A stretch of 64,000 nt of DNA. Origin: Dactylonectria macrodidyma (lineage: Eukaryota; Ascomycota; Sordariomycetes; Hypocreales; Nectriaceae). The notes beneath the pieces were generated by a model that saw only the letters and a list, made by a program, of their open reading frames with translations, was not told the DNA's origin and ran no database searches. This document shows, piece by piece, positions 1 to 10,536 of the stretch. The stretch is from positions 1,364,001 to 1,428,000 of the forward strand of contig JAGMUV010000011.1 of assembly GCA_020744425.1 (NCBI GenBank). The letters are read 5' to 3'. Each line of letters begins with the position of its first letter. Position 1 is the stretch's first letter. Made by a program: the position numbers and the translations under genes.

Positions 1-905
1 GGCAGTTGGAGTTGATCTGCAATAGACCGGTATGCCTCTTGGAATCTTTGCTTTGAGCTTGCGTACACCCAGAATATGCTGGTTCGTGGTGAAATGGTGT
101 GGATTTCATGGGCGAATTGAATGGCGAGCTGCGATTTACTTTAATTTGTCAGTGCTAATGGACTCGAGAGAGGAGATAACGCCGTGTGTGTGGTTAGAAC
201 TACCCGAATCCACCCATGCCTAGGAGGGCCATACGGCCACTAGGGTCAGTGTAATGCTCTTTCATCCAAGTGAGGATCTCTGGTCGATCGATAAAATCAG
301 GGTCGGGTTGGAATGGCATGCTGAAACAGGGCTTGCAAGTGACGGGCGTGTCTCTTCCGGGCTGGCGGGAGATGTCTTTGATCCTTTGACCAATGTCAAG
401 AAGTAGCGTGCTGCAAAAACGGTACCATGTTAGAACCTTCCTCATGCTTGAATGTGAAGACGGGGAACTGATTGCCGACTTACGTTTGGTCGACTTGCAG
501 GCTCAGAGTGATGGTACGTTCATAGCGCTCGAAGTTTGACAAAATTTGGTTGATTTCCTTAGTGTCAAAGGGCCATTTGAGAGCGCGAAATCCAAACCGG
601 CGCATTGTTTTCCGAGTCCTGCTCGGGTCCAATTTGCTCTGCAGTTGGCCTAGCTCTAGAGTACAGTTATCGACACAGTCGAGCAACTCCCGAGATGTGG
701 TAAGGGTGTGGGCATCTGGGCTACCGAGAAGTTTCTGCAGCCCTCGGACTACTCTACCTAGATCATCTAGACGGCTACGGAGACGCGCGATGTCGGATCT
801 GGCGTTGCTGACAGCGGTGGAGTATTCGAGACAGAGCGTGCCGACTTTGGCGGACAGTTCTATGATGGCGATGACGCTGGCAGCCAGTCCGACTGCCTCG
901 GCCAT
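1..905 (-). CDS. NLR (STAND) protein, 5' part, runs off left edge
   Basis: Three exons: 905-484, 410-204 and 138 to beyond position 1. The introns are GT-AG and both preserve frame. Residues 1-140 are the helical fungal N-terminal domain of STAND proteins, opening MAEAVGLAASVIAIIELSAK. A linker follows, then an NB-ARC/NACHT-type nucleotide-binding domain. Its P-loop, GMGGFGKS, is split by the second intron at the Gly-Lys junction and continues into QLAIQFAHE. In this family the nucleotide switch drives oligomerisation in non-self recognition or regulated cell death, usually sensed by C-terminal TPR, WD40 or ankyrin repeats. That sensor part lies outside the window. I chose the ATG at 905 because it opens the conserved domain; an in-frame ATG at 974 would add 23 unconserved residues. 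The family call is secure, the ligand unknown. Confidence 0.85.
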
Positions 906-1742
906 GGCAAAACGATATTGAAAGATGGATAAGCCAGGCGCTGGTGAGAGCCCTCTTGAGGTGTTTTGATGCAAGGAAGTGGGAGGGGAAAGGATTTGGA
1001 TGCTGCGTAACTCGTGAGGGGCTGACGAGGCTCTTCAAGTAGGCCAGTGAGGCTTATCCTGTCTGTCTGAGAGTGTGGCGGTGGCTGTTCATCTCACGTG
1101 CATATGCACGGGGATATTAGCTTGAGTTGGTCTGTCATTCTTTCATTGGGACCTTGAAGAGAATATATGCATGCTTTCTATCACTCGTACTATTGCATAA
1201 TTACTGATATTACGAAGGCGCTAATACTATGCGCTCATTGTTTTGGGTTTTCAACGTTGTGTTAACTTATCTAGTGCAGAGGTAAGCCGCACCGGACCGT
1301 CCCGAATAGTGTCCTAATCCGCGACGCTGCTCTTTCTTAAACTTCAAGTCTTTTCCAAACCACCACTCGACCAGATTTTGCCAGAAGACAGAAAGCCATT
1401 AATAATTCACTCGCTAGATCCCTGACGGTCAGGGATGTGACGTAAGTAGGTGTGCGAGATGATGGACTCTGTGTGGTCCATATTCCCGTTCACGACGAGC
1501 TGTCTATGATGCACGGAAATCCTTCATAGCGGCTCGGGAAGGAATTAGTAAAATGCTAAAACACAAACTCACTTACATTGCTCGAAGTGATCCATTGGCT
1601 AGGCCATGAACAGCATGCCCTGCTTCTAGTTGTCTATCCACTTGCGTGTCCTGCTGCTCTGCCTGCGACACCGCCATTTCAAAACTTCTTCGCAAGCACA
1701 GCGAATAATGGCAGGCAATAACACGTCCCATTGTCACAATAT
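906..1742. other. Intergenic, NLR promoter to tRNA
   Basis: No coding region with family support. It holds the promoter of the leftward NLR gene and, at 1418-1436, a 9-bp perfect inverted repeat around one central base. Confidence 0.6.
1418..1436. repeat. 19-bp inverted repeat
   Basis: ATCCCTGAC, one G, then GTCAGGGAT: a perfect palindrome with a 1-bp centre, in non-coding DNA. It could be a dimer-binding site for a regulator. I see no second copy in the window. Confidence 0.4.
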
Positions 1743-1874
1743 GTCAGAGTGGCCGAGTGGTTAAGGCGTCAGACTTGAAGCGCTCAATGAAGCTGAGATC
1801 ATCCCGATTCGGCATTGCGTGAGCCTAGATATCTGATTCCCTAGGGATCGCAGGTTCGAATCCTGTCTCTGACG
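1743..1874 (+). tRNA. tRNA-Ser(UGA) with 51-nt intron
   Basis: Acceptor arms GTCAGAG and CTCTGAC pair fully and the discriminator is G (1874). The anticodon stem is TCAGA (1769-1773) with TCTGA (1832-1836). The loop gives anticodon TGA at 1776-1778. An intron of 51 nt (1780-1830) interrupts the loop after position 37, the standard nuclear tRNA intron site. A long variable arm (around 1838-1850) is typical of tRNA-Ser. The T arm is GCAGG-TTCGAAT-CCTGT. The A box lies near 1750 and the B box, GGTTCGAATCC, at 1853-1863. It decodes UCA codons after tRNA splicing. Confidence 0.93.
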
Positions 1875-1908
1875 AAGAATATCTGAAGTCGCTTCCGTGC
1901 GAATTTTA

Positions 1909-1915
1909 TTTTTTT
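1909..1915 (+). terminator. RNA polymerase III terminator of tRNA-Ser
   Basis: A run of seven T, preceded by TTTTA, begins 34 bp after the tRNA 3' end. This is the usual Pol III stop signal. Confidence 0.75.
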
Positions 1916-2476
1916 GGTATGAGTCGTCGATAAATCTGTCATCGGGCCTTCGACATGCCCCTCATTTTGGCTAGGCGAAAGTGCTGTCGTATGCGCCTAG
2001 GGAATAGTGAAAGCAGCTCTGGACACCCTGACTATTAGCAGCAACGAAATTAGGTGATGGTTGTGACCGTACAGTGGATGCCAGAGATTTGCTGCTATCA
2101 CAGAGTCCGTCAGCTGCACGTGGAAGGTGAAGGTCAGAGTCTAAGTTATGATTTATAATATATCGGTATATATAATAGCTGACCAAGTTTCAACCCTGGT
2201 TCCGACCGGCACCTGTAAATAAGTATAGTGAGTCTCTGATACACGATTATCATTATGATATGTATCTGCAGTTCGGCATTTCATGATTCCTTCAAATCTC
2301 ATGCTGAATAGTTTCCAGTACCAATCTCACTTTTAAAGCATGTTGAGCCACTGGAGCCCTGGCTGATCTATTACTCGCACTGCTCGGTCTGGCGGTTTCC
2401 CCGTACTTTGACTGTCATGGATTCTAGATCTATGAATTATTGTCTCTCTAGAATGGAATATGGCACAGCGGTTGAT
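1916..2476. other. Intergenic, AT-rich
   Basis: Downstream of the tRNA and of the leftward OPT gene's stop codon. It contains AT-rich stretches, such as 2145-2180, and no ORF with family support. Confidence 0.5.
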
Positions 2477-4800
2477 TTAGCACGATTCGGCCACGCAGCC
2501 TAGGTGAGTGCCAAAGTGGGTAGGTCCGCCGACTTGGGCGATCTGGAGAATACCTAAAACTACATACGCCACGCCCTCTCCGGCAATACCACCAGCGGAA
2601 ACAGCATAGAACAGCTTAGAATGAGACTGCTGTCCATATCTTTCCCATAGCGCAGCCACTACGGCACCAATGGCCAGGGTCATGGGGATAGTTGCACCAG
2701 GGATCGTCATGGACAGGCCGACGACTGACATGTTGGGGGTGAAGGGCTCCCAACGACTCCACCTGGCATGGGCGGCCATCCGTCTTTTCAGAACGACTGA
2801 CGCCATGCCGATGACGGAGAAGACGATACAGGTGATCCAACTAGACTGAGAGATGGGCATGGTTGGGGAGAAGAGGCCGATGGTGATGATCTTCCAGGCA
2901 GTGACGGCCGGCAGGGCGAAGGCGCAAGTGGTTGCCGTCGAGTCCGTGATACAAGGCCAAGCTTTGATGAAGAGCATGTACAGACCCGGCAAGAAAAAGA
3001 TCGCGCTGATGGTGCCGATGGCCTGTGCGTACCATTGAGGCCGCATTGGGGTCCGGAGTAGAAAGCCCGTTCTAAAGTCTTGGACAAGCTCCGCAGCCTG
3101 TTGCGCTGCGCCAGAGGTGACGGTGGCGCCCAAGAGATTCGAGACGGCCGCGTTTGAGTAGCCGATGGTATCGATGTGACTGCGTAGAATGCCACCTGTG
3201 ATGAACTGCGATCCTTTGGCGACTGTGGCGATGGGCGTGATTCCGGTGACTCCAAATACCTGGATGACGACAAATGACCATAGGAGACCTAGAACAAGGT
3301 GAAAGAAGCCCATACCGCCGGTAATGTCGAACAGGAATCTCATCAGAACCATTGCTACGGCAAAGGCAACAGCCGCCATAGAGGACCACTCCCACCAGCG
3401 CACTTGGTAATCTGCGGCTACGGGATCTGGGATATTGTCTTGGAGCATAGCTCGTTGGCCGGTGGTAGCTTGACCACCTGCCCCTCGCTTGACGACATCT
3501 CTTAGCCGTAGAGCTCCGTAGCGAAAGACTCGGCCGAGAGATTTCGCCTCAAACAGAATGGTTGTGATGGATACAGACAACATGAGAAAGACGGCGGGCC
3601 ACAAGATCCAGTAGCGTGGCGAAGGATCATGGACAAACTTGGTCGGGTCGAAGGCGTTGTACGTGACCAGCCCTGGATATATCTCGCTGATGGGAATGCC
3701 AGAAGCCTGGCCGGTCTTGACAAGGATTGGGCCGATAATGCCCCAAGCTAACACGGAACCGAACAAGAACGACAGTGAAGGGTTTAGGCCGACGATCATG
3801 CCGGTACCGATCAGGGACGGTGACCATTGCCACGAGAGCCATCCCCAGCTCACTGCACTGATGATGCCGTGGCCACCCCATTTGTAGATCCACCAGAAGA
3901 CATTCCAGGTGTACAGGATACCGGGGGCGTACGAAGTCACGACGGCCCAGATCAGCGATGCCGCAAAGACGATAGACATTGTCATGATGTTCTTCTTGGC
4001 CGTGTCCGCGCCCGTCTTATTGTGCAGGGCCCTTATTGTGACGGCTGATGCCGTTCCCAGCGGGAACTGTAGGCCGAGTTGGCGCGCGAGCTTGAGGATG
4101 AAGATGCTGCGCAGAGGTACGGCGAAGCCGAGGCCCCAGAAGCCGCACATGACTGACATGCTGACCAGCGTGCCGTAGCTGACCTTGTTGCTGTCTCCAA
4201 GCAGTCCCATTTGCATCAGAGCGGGAACGCCGCTGACGAAAATGAAGGCTACGCCCATGCAACCCAGGGCCGTGGCTTGAACGATGTTGTTCTCATGTGG
4301 CCCGAAATAGTCTGACATGAGTGGCAACTAACAAACAAAGTTGTTAGTATGTGGAATTGTCTGAACATGGGACAATATCACCTTGGAACGCTCAAGTGCC
4401 TTCAAGATGCCGTAGCCGAAGATGGAAGAAAACAGAGTCGCATCGGCGCCGAAGCCGGTTTTGAGACCTGCAGGAAGATTAGTACGCACCCCGAGGATAC
4501 TATGCTAGCAGATTCAGGACCGGCTATGACCTTACCGAGATATAGATTGGCGCAGGAAATGATGGATCCCAGGAACACGCCTGTGCCGACGGCGCGAACG
4601 GTCAAGATTTGACGCCCATCGTACGGTTCGACATCGAGCAACGGCTGGAAGGTGTCCTCAGCCTCAACCTCACCGACCTGGATCGATTTGTCGCCGGAAG
4701 TCGTCACTCGTGCTAGGTCGCCATGTTTCTGGTCGATGTCATGAACTGTCTGAGTTTTCTCCGGCGCCAGCGTGACGGGGTCAGGCATGGGAGAAGGCAT
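2477..4800 (-). CDS. Oligopeptide transporter (OPT superfamily)
   Basis: Exons 4800-4536, 4467-4382 and 4327-2477 encode 733 residues, within the usual OPT range. After a hydrophilic N-terminus of about 70 residues, the first membrane segments carry the OPT pattern ANLYLGLKTGF, spanning the first intron. Many hydrophobic helices follow to the C-terminus. OPT proteins are proton-coupled plasma-membrane or vacuolar importers of small peptides or of metal-ligand complexes. This sequence looks closer to the YSL/YGL114W-like clade than to the classical tetrapeptide importers, so the substrate is uncertain. It is transcribed divergently from SCPL1, and peptides released by the neighbouring carboxypeptidases would be a logical cargo (inference). 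The block-A motif lies far away, about 0.8 kb upstream, so its control of this gene is unsure. Confidence 0.88.
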
Positions 4801-5724
4801 GTTCGGCAGGATAGGCTTCTTCAGCTGGGACTTGCCTGTGACTGCTGAATTGGAAAGTGTGCTGAGATCCGCCGTTCATCTTCTTTGGCCATTTTTACAC
4901 CGATTTATAGATGCTGAACAACACTCTTGTATGTGGAGGACCTATCATGACCCTTGTCTTTGGGCATGAAAGATGGGTTAGCGAATGCGGGGGAGGGGCC
5001 AAGGCCAATCTAAATCGGGGCAACAAATCCCACCCTTGGGCACTTCACGTGGCTCTAAAGTCTTGGTTCTTGCTTGGCTTTGTCCCCTTATCTAAAGCCT
5101 GGGATGTACCAAGAACATTACTTAACCTCGAGTTCTAGAAGAAGGGAAACGAACTTCGACATTTGGGTGCTCAAGTTGGACGGCGTAGGCCGATGCACCT
5201 CTCGAAACTTGACCCTGTCCCCCTGGTGGCGAGTGAAGATGGATGCTCTTGATACCTGTCCCAGCCGAGATACAAAAAACAACAGGAATCTCTAGTATTA
5301 TGGTATTTATAATGCTTAGAGATGGATCGAGTACTATCTTGGCTTGGAACACAATGGGACCTTGGTTACCATTCTGTTGTAAGCCGTACTCGGTACCCCT
5401 GGGTACCTTCCAATGGACGACACTTCACCGCAGCAAACCCCTACTCTACATCAATACGATAATCATCCCGACTATCCAGATCCACGGGTAATGCCACTGA
5501 TAGCTTTGAATTTCTGGTAGATTTGATATCTTTGGCGGTGCACTCAATGTGGGAACCGATACGTCTCGGACCATCGGCTCGTTACTTGAGTCGGCAATCC
5601 GGACCCGATTTCCGCATTAGGAAATTTTTAGGCATCCAATTTAATATGAGGTAGATAATCAATGGCATGCTACCCACAAGCTCTTGCATTCAGCCAAACA
5701 CGTTCAGGCAAGTGACCGTTCATC
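4801..5724. other. Divergent promoter OPT / SCPL1
   Basis: A 924-bp shared upstream region. It contains the block-A motif at 5609-5624, about 100 bp before the SCPL1 start codon. No other convincing gene was seen. Confidence 0.6.
5609..5624. promoter_or_regulatory. Block-A palindromic motif, site 1
   Basis: TTTCC-GCATTA-GGAAA, matching TTKCC-N6-GGRAA, 101 bp upstream of the SCPL1 ATG. It has the geometry of a dimeric zinc-cluster regulator site: inverted half-sites with fixed spacing. That the local Zn2Cys6 protein binds it is inference. Confidence 0.6.
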
Positions 5725-7443
5725 ATGATTTCCCCCTTGACGGTATCTGTTCTGGGGACTCTCTCACTCTCGGCGGCCCTCGTTTCAGCACGCGCCACGC
5801 CTTTCCAGCAAGTCTTGCGCCAAGATGATGTACCAACGACACCACGTTTAATTCGACAGAACAATACTATCTGCGATGCAGGCTCTGCTCAATGGAGCGG
5901 GACTGTTCCCATCGACGAGGACAGGGATATGTTCTTCTGTAAGATCCACCTGGAAGCCGTGTCACAACCTGGCTAAGACGAATGTAGGGTATTTCGGAAG
6001 TCGGCATTCACCCAAGGATGACCCTTTGATCATTTGGCTGAATGGGTATGTCTCATTGACTCTTTCTGTTTAGGCCCGCTTTGATATTTATTGAATACCC
6101 CTATGTATAGCGGTCCCGGCGCTTCCTCTCTTCTCGGTGCCTTCCATGAAATCGGACCATGTGCCGTTGCGGAGGATGGCAAGACGACAACCAAATCTGA
6201 TCTGAGTTGGACTGAATTCTCAAACATGCTGTTTATCGAGTACGTCAGTCCTCATGAACCCGGAATTCGAGCCAAAGAAAGGATGCTAAACCATGCTGAA
6301 CAATAGTCAACCCATCGGGGTTGGGTTCTCAGATCCGCAGGACACCAGGCTCTGGACCAACAACCTGCGGGACGGCGCAGTAGACCTGGACAAATTTCTC
6401 GACGTCTTTCTGCGCGACTATTTCCCTGAGCTCAGAGACAGACCTATCCATCTGGCTTGCGAGTCTTTCGGTGGCAAATACTGTCCCGTCTACGCAGATA
6501 TGATGCGCCGGCAGTTTAGCTCGCTGGTGCTGGTCAATGCCATGATCGACTATCCGAGCGTGGCTCTCGGGCTGCATGATCACTTCTGTTCTGCCGACAG
6601 GATCTCACGGAGGGACATTGGTACTACTTCGTTGAATGCCTCCTCGTGCGAGGAAATGGCGGGCGCCTATTCGAACTGCGAAAGGCAAGGTCGGCTGTGT
6701 GAGCTAACATACGACACGGAAGTATGCAGAGTGGCGTTCGAGAAATGCGACGCGGTGCAAAGAGTGTATGGTCGGCACGTTGTCCCTGGCGGTGAGAATC
6801 CATACGACGACAGGACGACTTGTATCGACCCTCCGATTTGTGGCCGCCTCGGTACGTGGCTGTCGACTTTGTGCGCTGATATTAAATGACTAATGATGAC
6901 CTACAGGTATGGAAGAAGTAGCCGTGTATCTGAATCAAGATTGGGTCCAGCATGCCCTCGGATTCAAGAAGCGACTTTTCAAGCCAGTCAACATGGATTT
7001 TAACACTTGGTGGTCGTCAAAAGAAGCCATGCTGTTGCCGTCCACGAGGGAAATAGCGCGTCTGTTGGATGAAAAGAACACGGCGATCCTCGTGCTGAAC
7101 GGAAATAACGATGCCATAGTGTAAGTTGCGCGAATCATTGCACAACAAAAGTGGACATCTGTCCCATATACTGACCGATGGCGCTAGAAACACTGAAGGA
7201 ATTCTGCAAGCATACAACTCTCTGCTGTGGAGCGGCCATGCTCAGTTTCAGCTGTCCAACCTCGAGAATTGGTATTATTCGGACGCTAATGGGGGCGAGA
7301 CTTTAGGGGGCCGATTAAAGACGACCAAGAATCTAACCTTGGTAACTGTCGACGAAGCTGGGCACATGTCCCCTCACGACCAACCGTTGGCCGTGTCACA
7401 ACTCATGCAGAAGTGGATTAAGAGGGCAAGCATCCGGGCCTGA
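5725..7443 (+). CDS. Secreted serine carboxypeptidase-like protein SCPL1 (S10)
   Basis: Six exons: 5725-5938, 5988-6045, 6111-6239, 6307-6851, 6907-7120 and 7188-7443, giving 471 residues. A signal peptide (about residues 1-23) precedes the S10 alpha/beta-hydrolase fold. The oxyanion-hole motif NGGPGASS crosses the second intron and DQPIGVGFS crosses the third. The triad is complete: Ser187, Asp384 (GNNDAIV) and His446 (AGHMSPHDQP). The nucleophile elbow reads CESFGG instead of the canonical GESYAG. S10 enzymes remove C-terminal residues at acidic pH; some relatives instead act as acyltransferases. The first intron splits the Trp codon of the FFWYF motif, the same position as in SCPL3 and SCPL4. 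The block-A motif is just upstream. Confidence 0.88.
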
Positions 7444-7949
7444 GGGGGGTTTCGTTGTGGCTTCCAATTCTAATTATCTTGATATTCACTCTGGGCCGAC
7501 TGTTGGGTGCGCTTAACGTACCGCCATCACACGGATATGCACAAGGTCAATCCATGAGTTGGCAAGAAAGAAGACTATTGTAGATCTTGGCGTCTCCTGC
7601 TAGATAGATGTCTCCTAGACAACTAAATAGTCAATGGAGCGGTGATTTATGTTGATTGCAAGTTTGGAAGATTATCGCATACTGTCTACCGAGAAAAACG
7701 ATGCCACTCGCTATTAGCGGCAACTCTCACCGTTGTTATCGTTATCCGGCTCCCAGCGTTGATTTGTTCCCATTCCATATGATTGAGGAATTCCTAGAGC
7801 CCCGGAACAGTATGTGTAACGGAATTCTACCGTAAGGTCGTTCCCTGGAACTTCCTCCTACTGCAGTCGGTAATACAAGTAGCGCCAGGAAGATTTAGAA
7901 GCTTCCTATTACGTCAAAGTGCATGCAGACGCGTAGCGATCTAGATAAG
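7444..7949. other. Intergenic between convergent SCPL1 and Zn2Cys6 gene
   Basis: About 500 bp between two 3' ends. I saw no ORF or RNA gene of note. Confidence 0.5.
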
Positions 7950-10131
7950 CTAAGACTCTGGAAACTGATACACGTCCCTGAAAGGCTCCCGTCCATTGCA
8001 ATCGCCGAAGGCAACCACGGATTGCAACTCAAACAGCTTGTCTAGAGATTCATGCTCATCGAATGCTGAAATGATGATGCGGATTGCCTTGCCGCGGTTC
8101 TTCTCTCTTATGATTAACTCCAGCATCTTCCGCAGGCTACGCAACTCAAATGCACCCAGTGGACTTTGTGCCAGGGCCGTGGCCCGAGGAAGCAGACCGT
8201 CTAAAATGGCCGTCGCAATCATTGTGCCGTCAGATAGCATGGAGGTTACCAGAAGTTGTGCGAATATTCCCGGGCCGGCGAATTGGTGTTTCCGAAGGCC
8301 GATTGTTGCTGCGATCCCGAGAATAATCCATGCGTAGGCCTGAGAAGTAGAGGCCGACGAAGGTTCCTGGACTCTAGACTGAAGGTAGCTGCACATGATT
8401 CGCGACAAGAGGTATGATATATAGTCGAGCGCTTTCCGTTCATCAGTGAATTGGTATGGCACAATGGCTCCAAATGATGACCCAGTGATGATGTCCTGCG
8501 TCTTGCCTAATATTGGCCTCGGGAGGTCGTGTGGCTGCAGGGTTCGATGCCAGTTGTCAAGGCAAGTCTCGAACTTGCTGCACCGCTCTGCCACCATAGT
8601 GGCAGATAGAATATCTTCGTGATAGTCCTTCTGTTGAAGCTGGTGCAAGTCACATTGTCGACCGAGAACCGAGTACAGCCACTGCACCGCCGCCTGTGAT
8701 GCGCTGACTTTGTTACCAGAATTGACAGTGTTGAATGAGGATTCTAAGACGAAGCGTGCGTGGAGACTCCAGATGGACGAGTAGAGATCTCGGATTGTCA
8801 GCTGTGCATCCCAGGGCAGGCATTGCTGCGGGACGTTGATAGTCATGGCCGACTTCCGCGTAGGCATCATCCGCGTCCTCATGTCGCACAGCAACATCCG
8901 CCAAGCTCTGAGCAGCGTTGGCGTGCAGAGGGAAGAGACGTCTAGCTGAGTGGCGATGGTCTCGAGTTTCTGCATATGCTTGAAGACAGCGATCGCTGAC
9001 CCAACTAACAAGTCGCGGTAGACGAGGAGCATGGCCGCTCCAAAGAGCTGCTCACTCGATCGTTTGCACGGTTGTCTCATTTGTAGGGCCAAGTCTCTCA
9101 CGGCAAATTCGTAGTAGTGACAGTCTGATTGGCACTTGAGCCGCGTTTTGGCACAAGGCGGTTCTGATCGGGCCGTCCAGCAAAGATGGCTTGATGACAA
9201 TGCGAGCGCTGCGGCGCGGAGTCCACTGCTAACTCGGAATAGGTCTTCAAAGGGGAGAACCAGGGGTATCATGTGTACGATATTTTCTTGAAAGTTGCGT
9301 AAAAGGGCGTCTTCGGTTGGCGGACTCGGATCTGGGCTCGAGTCTGCTCCCGTGTATCCGGTAGGGGGTAGTAAGTTGGAGGGAGTCTGCGTCGGTGATG
9401 CTTCTGAGAAGTTGATAAAGTGCTCCCACAGTTGCACTTGGGGGTCGTCATCATTTTCAAAAGATACAGAGTGCTGCTGGATGCACGAGTTTGTCTCTAC
9501 CAGAGGCGGCACGCGATCGATCGTAGTTGTTGCGCCAGGGCGACGGACAGCTGTCGAATCTTGAATCTCGCTTGCGCTTTCAAGGATTGGATGAGGCGCT
9601 TCGGAGATTTGCTCCATCAAGAAGTCGAGGGACAGCTCAAGTGTTTGATGTGGCAAGGGCAACGATGCACAAAACTCGTACTCGCCAGAGATGAGATCCT
9701 CCGAGGCTGGCGAGTCCGGCTGGGCGAAAGAGATGCATTCAGGCCCTGGAGAGTCGCTGTCTGTTGTCTCAACTATGTTGCCTTGTTGCCGTGACTGGTT
9801 TGTGCCGGTTCTATGGCATCTGTCGATCCTCCTTGCATCGTTGCGGCGCAATTCAGACCACTTGGTCTCCTCAATCCGCCTGGACGTCTCAGCTGTGAGC
9901 GCTGAGACATCTTTGAAGGTGAGCTGCCGCTGGTATCCGGGGCACGAAAGGCCTCGCTGGACGCAAGCTGCGCACTCTGGACGGCTCTCATCGCACTGCA
10001 ACGGGGGTTACGGTTGGGTTTATGATAGACGGTAAGAAGGAGGGCCTGACCTTGCGTCGTTTGCTCCGGCACCGCTGACATCCCGTCCGCTTTCGGACAA
10101 TGTCTGTCTTCTTGACTCTGGTGGAAGACAT
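7950..10131 (-). CDS. Zn2Cys6 transcription factor of block A
   Basis: Exons 10131-10051 and 9995-7950 give 708 residues. The intron lies inside the zinc cluster, directly after the basic stretch RSKRRK, as in many fungal members. Joining the exons gives the full pattern C-x2-C-x6-C-x6-C-x2-C-x6-C at about residues 18-45. The long remainder resembles the fungal-specific regulatory region, with a leucine-rich helical centre and an Asp/Ser/Pro-rich stretch after the DNA-binding domain. It is the only regulator inside the peptidase/transporter block and is divergent from the ABC exporter. Their shared promoter carries the block-A palindrome, so it is the prime candidate for a pathway-specific, possibly autoregulated activator. 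That role is inferred from position. Confidence 0.88.
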
Positions 10132-10536
10132 GGCCGGCAGCGCTCTCACTGGGGCTTTGTATTTGTACTGCAAAGAGGTATAGATGGTGTTAAGTTTCTA
10201 CTTTTCTACGTGAGAGGACAAGCCGGTGCAACGGGGAAGCTGAAGCCGAAACCGCCGGAGGGTCCGTGCATCTCTACCATGCCGCGTTTCCTATTCGGGA
10301 AATCGGGAGCGCCGCTAAGAACTTCACTTATCATACTTGGGAGATGATTGGATGGGTGATGAGTTACTGGCCTTCCAAAGCTGGTGCGCATCTGCGCCGG
10401 GGGTTGGACTCGAGGTATCATATGGAGCTTGGAGGTAGGAAGATTACGGGACTTTGTGACAGTCGGGCTTTGGCGTCTTCTCTCGTAATCTTTCACACTC
10501 GCTGTCCCTGTCTTATGCAAGACCTCCTGACTGGTC
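10132..10536. other. Divergent promoter Zn2Cys6 gene / ABC exporter
   Basis: A 405-bp shared promoter with the block-A motif at 10287-10302. Confidence 0.55.
10287..10302. promoter_or_regulatory. Block-A palindromic motif, site 2
   Basis: TTTCC-TATTCG-GGAAA in the promoter shared by the regulator and the ABC exporter. On the minus strand (TTTCCCGAATAGGAAA) it matches site 1 at 14 of 16 positions, and both are preceded by CCCGA, CCCGA-like flanks differing little. Confidence 0.6.

Noticed and set aside
7930..7935. ACGCGT as a further block-B motif
   Set aside because: Only the six-base core is present, without the palindromic flanks or the GCA tail. Cores at 12825, 23899 and 59975 lie within coding DNA and also lack the full motif.
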